A DNA stretch of 64,000 nt from Clostridia bacterium (lineage in GTDB: Bacteria; Bacillota; Clostridia; Christensenellales; Aristaeellaceae): positions 1 to 64,000 of the forward strand of contig JAGBBA010000075.1 of the NCBI GenBank assembly GCA_017938695.1, in the 5' to 3' direction. Numbering within the stretch: position 1 is the first letter of the stretch; each line of letters begins with the position of its first letter. Shown here piece by piece: positions 57,931 to 64,000 of this stretch. A program made the position numbers and the translations under genes. The notes under the pieces were generated by a model that ran no database searches, was not told the origin of the DNA, and was given only the letters and a program-made list of their open reading frames with translations.

Positions 57931-58317
57931 ATGGATATTCTGCGCATGGCCGGTTTCTCCATGGCCTCGGCGGTCACGGTGCTGCTGCTGCGCCGCATGA
58001 GGCCCGAGATGGGCCTGGCCGCCGCCATCACCGCAGGGCTGATGCTGCTGCTCATGGTTCTGCCCCTTCTTTCGCAGATCGTCGAGGGCATCAGCGGCAT
58101 TGCCCGGGCAGGCGGCGTGAAAGGCGGCTACCTCACCCAACTATTGAAGGTGGCCGGTATCAGCCTGCTCATGGACTTTGCGGCCCAGACCTGCCGCGAC
58201 GCTGGCGAAGACGGCCTTGCCATGAAAACCGAGCTGGCCGGGCGCATCATGCTGCTCACCCTGGCCCTTAGCCCTATGCAGGCCCTGCTCCAGCAGATCT
58301 TCGCCCTGTCGCCATGA
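57931..58317 (+). CDS. spoIIIAD: Stage III sporulation protein AD
   Basis: 128 residues from ATG 57931, after TGAGGAGG. There are four hydrophobic segments; GYLTQLLKVAGISLLMDFAAQTCRDAGE holds the conserved family motif. It overlaps spoIIIAE by ATGA. Confidence 0.95.
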   Translation: MDILRMAGFSMASAVTVLLLRRMRPEMGLAAAITAGLMLLLMVLPLLSQIVEGISGIARAGGVKGGYLTQLLKVAGISLLMDFAAQTCRDAGEDGLAMKTELAGRIMLLTLALSPMQALLQQIFALSP

Positions 58318-59435
58318 TCCTGCTGCTATGCCTGCTGCTCCTGCTGCCTTCCCCGGCCCTGGCGGAATCCCTGGAGCAGTCCATCCATCAGGTGCTGGAC
58401 GGCCTGGACATGTCCCAGCTGGAGGCCTTCCTCCGCCCGGACGATCCCCTGGCGGCCACCGGCGGCCTGCACGCCACCATCGCCGCCATTGCCCGGGGCG
58501 AAATGACTCTCTCCTTCGACCAGGTCTTCGCCCTGCTGGGCCGTCACTTTGCCTCTGCCGTACAGGGCAGCCTGTGGCGGCTTTCCCGGCTGATGGCCCC
58601 CGCCATGCTGTGGAGCCTGCTGCGCCGCCTTACGGGCAAGAGCGGCGACACCGGCAAGGCCGTGTGCTACCTGCTGGTGTGCGTAGTGCTGACCCAGGAC
58701 CTCACCGAGCACCTCGCCCTTTGCACCGCCTCTATGGAAAAGATCTCCACCGGCATGCAGGGGCTGTTCCCCATGCTGCTCACCCTGATGGCCGCAGTGG
58801 GCGGCAGCGCATCCTCCACGCTGATGCAGCCCGCCATCGTGGCGGCAGCTGGCTCCATGACGGCGTTCATCCGCCATGTGACCCTGCCCCTGGCCACCGC
58901 AGCCGCGGTGATCACCATGCTCTGCCACCTGGGCGATGGTATCCGCCTGAACCGGCTCGCCAGCTTATTCCGCCAATCCGCCACCTGGACGCTGGGGCTT
59001 TGCTTCACGGCCTTCATCGGCGTGCTGGCCACCCGTGGCGTCACCGCTGCCGCTGTGGACGGCGTGACCATCCGCACCGCCAAATACGCCCTGGACAACC
59101 TCATTCCCGTGGTGGGCGGCCTCTTTGCCGATACGGTGGACACCCTCATCGGTTCCAGCATGCTGGTGCAAAGTGCCCTGGGCGTCACCGGGCTGATCCT
59201 CATCGTTTCCTGGGCCATGTCGCCCCTGTGCCAGACCCTGGCCGCCGCCCTGCTCTACCAGCTCACCTCCGCCCTTATGCAGCCCATTGCCGATGGCGAG
59301 CTGGCCCAGTGCATTCACGACTTCTCGCGCATCCTCATGCTCCTGTTCATCATCCAACTCTGCACCGCCGCTATGTTCCTGCTCCTCATCGCCCAGCTCA
59401 TCGCCGTATCCGGCATGACGCTCATGCTCCGGTAG
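58314..59435 (+). CDS. spoIIIAE: Stage III sporulation protein AE
   Basis: 373 residues from ATG 58314. A signal-like N terminus (LLLCLLLLLPSPALA) is followed by a polytopic C-terminal two thirds typical of SpoIIIAE. The stop is TAG 59433-59435, a true terminator here because the next sequence is repeat element D. That rules out host-wide TAG recoding. Confidence 0.95.
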   Translation: MILLLCLLLLLPSPALAESLEQSIHQVLDGLDMSQLEAFLRPDDPLAATGGLHATIAAIARGEMTLSFDQVFALLGRHFASAVQGSLWRLSRLMAPAMLWSLLRRLTGKSGDTGKAVCYLLVCVVLTQDLTEHLALCTASMEKISTGMQGLFPMLLTLMAAVGGSASSTLMQPAIVAAAGSMTAFIRHVTLPLATAAAVITMLCHLGDGIRLNRLASLFRQSATWTLGLCFTAFIGVLATRGVTAAAVDGVTIRTAKYALDNLIPVVGGLFADTVDTLIGSSMLVQSALGVTGLILIVSWAMSPLCQTLAAALLYQLTSALMQPIADGELAQCIHDFSRILMLLFIIQLCTAAMFLLLIAQLIAVSGMTLMLR

Positions 59436-59640
59436 CCAGAGGGGGCGTTGCCCCCTCTGGACTCCTCTACCAAAGGGCTTTCAGCCCTCTGGACTCCCAT
59501 TCGGGGATGCCGTTTGGTACGCTCCTAAGCATGGGTCCCGGCGCGAATACGGTCGCGCCGCGACGCGGGCAAAGCCGCAAATGAATAAGTGGGCCACTTT
59601 TCATTCCGAATTACGCATTCCGAATTCCGAATTATTTTAC
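59436..59640. repeat. Multi-hairpin repeat element D inside the spoIIIA operon
   Basis: The element begins at the base after the spoIIIAE stop with CCAGAGGGGGC-GTT-GCCCCCTCTGG (59436-59460). Then come AAAGGGC-TTTCA-GCCCTCT (59472-59490), CCCATTCGGGG, GGCGCGA...TCGCGCC (about 59537-59556) and an AT-rich tail of repeated CATTCCGAATT units. It separates spoIIIAE from spoIIIAF by 216 bases in an operon that is otherwise tightly packed. Confidence 0.85.
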
Positions 59641-59651
59641 CGGAGGTTCCT

Positions 59652-59906
59652 GTGGACTGGCTTCATCCTTTTGTTGCGCTGACGCTATGCTGCGGTCTGG
59701 TGTTGACTTTGCTGCCGGAGGGTACTCTGCGGCGCACCGCTGCGCTGGTCATCGGGCTGATGCTGACGCTGTGCTGGGCGGATAGTGTGCTGAATTGGCT
59801 GCATCTGCCGTCGCTGCCTGACTTGCCAGACACAGCCTTGACGATGACCGGGTATGATGCCCAGCGTACCTGGGAAGATTACGCAAGCACCCTGGGAGGT
59901 GAATAG
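59652..59906 (+). CDS. spoIIIAF: Stage III sporulation protein AF, short form
   Basis: 84 residues from GTG 59652, after CGGAGGT. Two membrane helices (LHPFVALTLCCGLVLTLL; LVIGLMLTLCWADSVLNWL) match the N-terminal part of SpoIIIAF, but the soluble ring-building C-terminal domain of the usual ~200-residue protein is absent. The stop is TAG. Identification rests largely on position between AE and AG. Confidence 0.75.
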   Translation: MDWLHPFVALTLCCGLVLTLLPEGTLRRTAALVIGLMLTLCWADSVLNWLHLPSLPDLPDTALTMTGYDAQRTWEDYASTLGGE

Positions 59907-59907
59907 C

Positions 59908-60261
59908 ATGCCCTTCGCCCATCTGAAGGAACGCTGGCGCAAGGATGGCTGGCTGTTGCTGGCACTGGCGTTGTCCATATTATTCTGTATGGTGCTGGGG
60001 TTGACGGAGTCTTCTTCCCCCAGCCAGACCGAGGAAGAAGCGCGCCTGGCTCGGGTGCTTTCCGCGATGGAAGGCGCAGGCAATGTGGAGGTAGCCGTGT
60101 TTTATCAGCAGGATGCCCCCATGCCCAGCGGCGCAGTGATCGTCGCTGCCGGGGCGGATGACGTGGGCGTTCGGTTGCAATTGACCCGTGCTGTGTGCAC
60201 CCTGCTGGGGCTTGAACCCAGCCAGGTGGATGTTTTCTGTTCAGAAGGAGGTCAGCCATGA
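59908..60261 (+). CDS. spoIIIAG: Stage III sporulation protein AG, short form
   Basis: 117 residues from ATG 59908, after GGGAGGTG. One membrane helix (LLLALALSILFCMVLGL) is followed by a ring-building domain with LARVLSAMEGAGNVEVAVFY and a C-terminal VRLQLTRAVCTLLGLEPSQVDVF. It is about half the Bacillus length. It builds the mother-cell ring of the feeding channel. Confidence 0.88.
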   Translation: MPFAHLKERWRKDGWLLLALALSILFCMVLGLTESSSPSQTEEEARLARVLSAMEGAGNVEVAVFYQQDAPMPSGAVIVAAGADDVGVRLQLTRAVCTLLGLEPSQVDVFCSEGGQP

Positions 60262-60755
60262 ATCAGTTTCTTGTCAAATACCGCAACTACTTTCTATTTG
60301 TGGCCCTGCTGGCTACCCTGGCCATCAGCTATTTCGCCCAGCAGGAACGCCTGCTGGAAGCCTCCACCACGGTGAATCTTCCGGTGGAGCAAGTCACTGT
60401 ATCGCCCTCCGGCAAGCTGGAAGAATTCCGCCTCCGCCGGGATGAGTCCCTGCAAACGGACATGGCTGCCCTGCAGGCCCTGTGCGATCAGGAGAACCTG
60501 ACTGCCCAGACCCGCGAGGACGCCGCAGCCAAGCTGCAAGCCCTCATCGATACCCGGCAGGCACAGCTGGCCCTGGAGGGAGCCTTGACCCAGAGCGGCG
60601 TATACCCCTGCGTGGCTGTGATCTCCCCCGGCAGTGTGACCATCGTGACCGAAAAGGCCACCCTTTCCGACGGCGAAAGTGCTCTGGTGATGACCCTTGC
60701 CCAGGCGCATGCAGGGGTAGAGCCTTCAGGTGTGCGGGTCATGACGGCCAATTAG
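60258..60755 (+). CDS. spoIIIAH: Stage III sporulation protein AH
   Basis: 165 residues from ATG 60258, after GAAGGAGGT and overlapping the previous stop. A membrane helix (NYFLFVALLATLAISYFA) is followed by an EscJ/ring-like domain (FRLRRDESLQTDMAALQALC; CVAVISPGSVTIVTE). It is the partner of SpoIIQ across the intermembrane space. The stop is TAG. Confidence 0.92.
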   Translation: MNQFLVKYRNYFLFVALLATLAISYFAQQERLLEASTTVNLPVEQVTVSPSGKLEEFRLRRDESLQTDMAALQALCDQENLTAQTREDAAAKLQALIDTRQAQLALEGALTQSGVYPCVAVISPGSVTIVTEKATLSDGESALVMTLAQAHAGVEPSGVRVMTAN

Positions 60756-60864
60756 CAAAAAATGTTTCACATCTGCCAAACCTGGGTATGATAGGAACAA
60801 GGGGTTTCCCTTCGCCGGAAAGTGTGGTATACTGGTGCCATCAACATGAGTGGAGCGATGAAGT

Positions 60865-61275
60865 ATGCAACGTACTGGCGAGGTAACCGCCGTTCACGGC
60901 GAAATGCTGGAAGTCACCTTCTGCCGGCCGGCGGATTGCGAGAAATGCAATGCCTGCCATGGCGGCGAAAAGGTCACCAAGCTGATGATCCACGGCAAGG
61001 CTCAGGTGGGTGATATCGCTGTTGTGGAAATGCCCACCAAAACCGTGATGCAGGCTTCCGGCCTGGCCTACGGTCTGCCCCTGGCCGGACTGATGCTCGG
61101 TCTGGCAACAGGCACGATGCTTTTCCCCCAGAACCAGGATATCGCCGGTGTGCTCTGCGGTGCGCTGGGCCTGGGCGCGATGGTGCTGTTTGTGCATCTC
61201 ACCGAGAGCAAGCGCCGCAACGACCCCCGCTGGAAGCCCCAGCTGATCGAGATCATTCCCAAGAAAGACGCTTAA
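60865..61275 (+). CDS. RseC/MucC-family membrane protein (SoxR-reducing type)
   Basis: 136 residues from ATG 60865. The N-terminal soluble domain has a Cys cluster (FCRPADCEKCNACHGG), followed by two membrane helices (LPLAGLMLGLATGTMLF; VLCGALGLGAMVLFVHL), the RseC layout. Related proteins work with Rnf-type electron transport to reduce redox sensors. Adjacency to thioredoxin (13 bases) fits a redox role. A likely -10 (TATACT) is at 60833-60838. Confidence 0.88.
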   Translation: MQRTGEVTAVHGEMLEVTFCRPADCEKCNACHGGEKVTKLMIHGKAQVGDIAVVEMPTKTVMQASGLAYGLPLAGLMLGLATGTMLFPQNQDIAGVLCGALGLGAMVLFVHLTESKRRNDPRWKPQLIEIIPKKDA

Positions 61276-61288
61276 GGAGGTCTGTAAT

Positions 61289-61606
61289 ATGGCAACTGAG
61301 ATCAAGCAGGAAAACTTTGATTCCTTTATCCGCGAAGCTGACAAGCCCGTTCTGGTGGACTTCTGGGCAACCTGGTGCGGCCCCTGCCGCATGCTGGCCC
61401 CCGTGGTGGACGAGCTGGCCCATGAAAACGAGGACAAGCTGATCGTCGGCAAAGTGGACGTGGACAACTGCCCCGACCTGGCCAAGAAGTTCGGCGTGAT
61501 GTCCATCCCCACCCTGATCCTCTTCAAGGACGGCCAGCCCGTGGACAAGCGCATCGGCTACATGCCCAAGAACGAACTGGAACAGATGGTGGAAAAGGCA
61601 TTCTGA
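61289..61606 (+). CDS. trxA: Thioredoxin
   Basis: 105 residues from ATG 61289, after TAAGGAGGT. VLVDFWATWCGPCRMLAPVVDELA holds the WCGPC active site, and the cis-Pro loop SIPTLILFKDG is present. A typical cytoplasmic thioredoxin. Confidence 0.97.
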   Translation: MATEIKQENFDSFIREADKPVLVDFWATWCGPCRMLAPVVDELAHENEDKLIVGKVDVDNCPDLAKKFGVMSIPTLILFKDGQPVDKRIGYMPKNELEQMVEKAF

Positions 61607-61620
61607 TCCCGCACACTTTC

Positions 61621-61665
61621 ATTGAAGAGCCATGAGTAACGCACTCATGGCTCTTCAATCTTTTT
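61621..61665 (+). terminator. Terminator after trxA
   Basis: A perfect 17-bp stem (61621-61637 with 61643-61659) around AACGC, followed by CTTTTT. Confidence 0.9.
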
Positions 61666-61773
61666 CTTTCCAATTTGCTGTGAAGTATGCTATAATGTAT
61701 TTTGTCTAACTATGGACAGTTTTCGTGCTGTTCATCGTTCTATGATTGACACTTGCCCGAAAGGAGCATTCTT

Positions 61774-62703
61774 ATGATGAAACGTATCGCATCCCTTCTC
61801 CTGGCACTGCTGATGCTGCTCACAGCCCTGCCCGCCCTGGCAGACGACCAGCCCCAGCCCATCGAGATCATCCCCTACGAACAGCTGCCTGAAAACCTGG
61901 ACGGCCAGCACCATTATCTTTTGCTGTGCACCGACAGCTGGAAGGCCAATCCCAAAAACCTGGGCAATACCGACGGCATCGTGCTGGTCACCCTGGACAC
62001 CCGTGCCCACCGCGTGATGCTCACCTCCATCATCCGCGACGCCCTGGTGCAGCGGCCCGACGGCAAGATCGGCCGTATCAACTACATTGCCAAGAATTAT
62101 TCCCCCGAGGATCTGTGCAAGGTCATTAGCCAGCACCTGAATGTGAAGGTGGAGGATTACATCCTGTTCGACTTCGGCCAGATCGCTCGCATTATCGACC
62201 ACCTGGGCGGCGTGGACATCACCGTGGATGCCTCCGAGGCCAGCTATCTGCGCCGTTATCCCCTGGAGAATCACCAGACCAGCCCTGCGATGGGCGGCGC
62301 AGGCACCTATAAGTTCTACGGCCGCGCAGCCGTGATCTACATGCGCATCCGCAAGGCTGGCGGCGGCGGCGACTTTATGCGCACCCAGCGCGTGCGTACC
62401 GTGCTCTCCACCCTGGCCGACCAGTGCCGTGAGATCACCTACGAGCAGGCCAACGATCTGCTCAACGCCGTGATGGAGAACACCCTGCTCACCAACATGA
62501 ACACCGAGCAGCTGGTGGCCGCCATGGACAAGGCTTACAGCCTGCGCGACTGCACCATCGAGGAGCTGCGCATCCCCCAGGATGACGCCGTGCACCCCAT
62601 CACCTACGCCGCCATGTCCGTTCAGGAGCTTGACTGGGATATGTGCCGCGAGGACTTTGCCGACTATCTCACCAGCTCCTGGCTGGTCATGGACGAGGAC
62701 TAA
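61774..62703 (+). CDS. LytR-CpsA-Psr family protein
   Basis: 309 residues from ATG 61774, with GAAAGGAGC upstream and a TATAAT box at 61691-61696. After a signal peptide (IASLLLALLMLLTALPALA), the LCP domain has NTDGIVLVTLDT, MLTSIIRDALV, INYIAKNY and HLGGVDITVD. MRIRKAGGGGDFMRTQRVRTVL is the conserved Arg-containing site that binds the lipid pyrophosphate. It transfers glycopolymers to peptidoglycan; here it could anchor wall polymers or the exopolysaccharide. Confidence 0.92.
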   Translation: MMKRIASLLLALLMLLTALPALADDQPQPIEIIPYEQLPENLDGQHHYLLLCTDSWKANPKNLGNTDGIVLVTLDTRAHRVMLTSIIRDALVQRPDGKIGRINYIAKNYSPEDLCKVISQHLNVKVEDYILFDFGQIARIIDHLGGVDITVDASEASYLRRYPLENHQTSPAMGGAGTYKFYGRAAVIYMRIRKAGGGGDFMRTQRVRTVLSTLADQCREITYEQANDLLNAVMENTLLTNMNTEQLVAAMDKAYSLRDCTIEELRIPQDDAVHPITYAAMSVQELDWDMCREDFADYLTSSWLVMDED

Positions 62704-62860
62704 CGCCGGTCAGGGCTCTGCCCTGACAACCCGGGAGGGGCACTGCCCCTCCACCCTGCGAAGGGTCTTCGACCCTTTCGAAACCCTTTCGGAGATGCCC
62801 GGCGTTCACGCTCAATTCCTAATTCATCATTCCTAATTCATCATTCATCTCTACAAAGGA
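62704..62860. repeat. Intergenic multi-hairpin repeat element E
   Basis: Hairpins with 3-base loops are at 62709-62727 (GTCAGGGC-TCT-GCCCTGAC), 62734-62752 (GGAGGGGC-ACT-GCCCCTCC) and 62759-62780 (CGAAGGGTC-TTC-GACCCTTTCG). CCCTTTCGGAG follows, then an AT-rich tail of repeated ATTCCTAATTCATC units resembling the tail of element D. Confidence 0.85.
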
Positions 62861-62868
62861 GCTGTCCT

Positions 62869-64000
62869 ATGAAGTGTCCCAACTGCGGCCAATGGAACCG
62901 CGCTTCCCTGCCACACTGCCAGAAATGCGGCACGCCCCTGGATGCTGCCGAAGGGCAGCTTCCTTCCTGGAAGACCACCCTGCGGGACGATCAGAAGGGC
63001 AAGGAGTATATCCGCGTGGATGAAGACGGCGAAGCCAGCGTGACCGCCGACAGCCGTGATGCACTGGCCCAGGAAATGGCCGAGCTGAAGAAGCGCAAGG
63101 CCGAGGGTACCCGTGTGCAGCGTCAGCTCCGCCGCGAGAGTGCTGAGCGCGGCTCTGCGCCGTCCTCCATGACCATCCGCACCCACGCCACCGTGGACAC
63201 CTTCTGGAATGTGGAGGACAATCCGCGCTCCACTGTGCGCATCCGCCGCAGCGGCGAGAAAGACCCGGAAGAAGGCCGCACGCACCGCATCAACAATGCC
63301 TGGCAGGACTCCCGCAGCTATGACCCCCTGTGGGAGGAGCAGGAGATGTACGGCACCTGGCAGCTGCCCCAGAACACCCAGTTCACCGGCAAGCTACCCA
63401 GCCGCTCCCGCGGCCTGCGCCACCTGGCACGCGTTCTTGTTGCCATCATCATGGCTGCGCTGCTGGGCCTGACCATTTTCTTCGGCTATAACTACTTCAA
63501 GGATCGCCAGGCCGAGCGCAACCTGGCCAACCAGGCCAGCGTTACTGCCTCCATCAAGGATGACCTGGCCGCCCATACCATCCTCATTCCCGGCGAGGAC
63601 GGCCAGCAGATCTACATCCGCGAGCTCCACACGTCCTACATCGTCACCGGCGGCTTTGCCACGGTGGAGATCGCCGACCACGTCTGGTATGACGAGCTGA
63701 CCGATTTCATCGGCGAAAGCATGGACGTGACCCTCACCCCCTTTGTGAAGACCTCCGGCGGCCAGCAAAAGCCCCTGGACCCCATCACCTACGAGATCTC
63801 CATCCCCCTCAGCCCCATCACGCTGAACACCCCTGACGGTCTGCGTACCGAGGTCGCAACTGCCATGTACAGCATGAACTTCACCGTGCGCCCCGGCTCC
63901 ACCGTGTACATTAACGATGAAGATGTGTCCGACACCGTTAATTCCGATGACGGCTCCTTCACCTACAACGCCACCGTGCAGCCCATTGGCGATAACAACT
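62869..64000 (+). CDS. Zinc-ribbon membrane protein with extracellular domains, 3' partial
   Basis: The frame is open from ATG 62869 (AAAGGAGCTG upstream) to the window end, 377 residues so far. The N-terminal double zinc ribbon is MKCPNCGQWN...HCQKCGTP. A charged cytoplasmic linker (residues 30-185), a membrane segment (VLVAIIMAALLGLTIFFGYNYF, near residue 195) and an extracellular beta-rich region (TILIPGEDGQQIYI; IYNGS-like VYINDEDVSDTV) follow. The architecture resembles zinc-ribbon envelope sensors of Bacillota, such as the TcaA/YvbJ type. The C terminus is outside the window. Confidence 0.8.
   Translation, partial: MKCPNCGQWNRASLPHCQKCGTPLDAAEGQLPSWKTTLRDDQKGKEYIRVDEDGEASVTADSRDALAQEMAELKKRKAEGTRVQRQLRRESAERGSAPSSMTIRTHATVDTFWNVEDNPRSTVRIRRSGEKDPEEGRTHRINNAWQDSRSYDPLWEEQEMYGTWQLPQNTQFTGKLPSRSRGLRHLARVLVAIIMAALLGLTIFFGYNYFKDRQAERNLANQASVTASIKDDLAAHTILIPGEDGQQIYIRELHTSYIVTGGFATVEIADHVWYDELTDFIGESMDVTLTPFVKTSGGQQKPLDPITYEISIPLSPITLNTPDGLRTEVATAMYSMNFTVRPGSTVYINDEDVSDTVNSDDGSFTYNATVQPIGDNN

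Noticed and set aside
1-64000. Organism-wide TAG reassignment
   Set aside because: Several host genes (18430, spoIIIAE, spoIIIAF, spoIIIAH) end in TAG at family-appropriate positions, and in-frame TAG is absent from host genes.

Overview
The window joins two very different kinds of DNA. Positions 1 to about 11.2 kb are AT-richer and hold the late end of a tailed-phage (siphovirus-like) prophage. From about 13.7 kb on it is GC-rich chromosome of a spore-forming Bacillota, most likely a gut clostridial lineage: it carries a complete spoIIIA operon, pectin and uronate catabolism, a GH94 phosphorylase and tat genes. The part between (11.2-13.7 kb) is a tandem array of small peptide cassettes built around fragments of a tRNA-Trp gene.

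Prophage (1-11.2 kb, all on +). The genes are tail protein, small protein, tail-associated protein, tail fibre, reverse transcriptase, hypothetical, membrane protein, SpoIID/NlpC-P60 lysin and three small lysis-cassette proteins. Eight of the eleven genes are interrupted by in-frame TAG codons (21 in all). Read through TAG they become intact proteins of known families, and every gene ends in TAA or TGA. The host uses TAG as a normal stop (for example spoIIIAE, spoIIIAF, spoIIIAH). The phage is therefore stop-codon recoded inside a standard-code host. The fibre gene is the target of a diversity-generating retroelement (DGR): VR at 5925-6024, TR at 6155-6254 and RT at 6399-7481, with 14 VR/TR differences, all at TR adenines. 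One recoded TAG sits directly before the VR, so the variable domain exists only when TAG is read as sense. A consensus promoter with a LexA-like GAAC-N4-GTTC box and a compact structured RNA lie at 4068-4200.

Cassette array (11.16-13.7 kb). Remnants of the 3' half of tRNA-Trp(CCA) and its terminator recur five or six times. Most are followed by a sigma70 promoter and a gene for a small double-glycine-leader peptide. Two distinct cysteine/histidine zinc-ribbon-like cores and one Nif11-type leader with a C-x-C-V/I-glycine-rich repeat core are present. No modification or export enzyme is in view. The first remnant is the likely right attachment site of the prophage.

Chromosome. 13.8-20.3 kb: AraC-kinase fusion, YczE-like membrane protein, GH94 phosphorylase, small secreted protein, M18 peptidase. 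20.5-30.2 kb: galacturonate/pectin regulon (uxaC, LacI regulator, uxaB, uxaA, MFS transporter, GH28, GH105), linked by TGTAA-N4-TTACA operators just downstream of three promoters. 30.4-49.2 kb: a ten-gene minus-strand operon for a synthase-dependent, probably O-acetylated exopolysaccharide (Trx-GH8 fusion, three polytopic GT-C-like proteins, degenerate GGDEF protein, DUF2334-like, GT2 synthase, BcsB-like, MBOAT, SGNH-LamG). 49.3-50.6 kb: tatBAC. 50.7-55.5 kb: DUF5058 pair, M20 peptidase, 5'-nucleotidase. 55.7-60.8 kb: L,D-transpeptidase and spoIIIAA-AH. 60.9-64 kb: RseC-like protein, thioredoxin, LCP protein and a zinc-ribbon membrane protein cut by the window edge. Five intergenic multi-hairpin repeat elements punctuate the chromosome, one of them inside the spoIIIA operon.

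Limits: no database search was possible. Family calls rest on recognised motifs and gene order, and the amino acid inserted at TAG cannot be read from the DNA alone.
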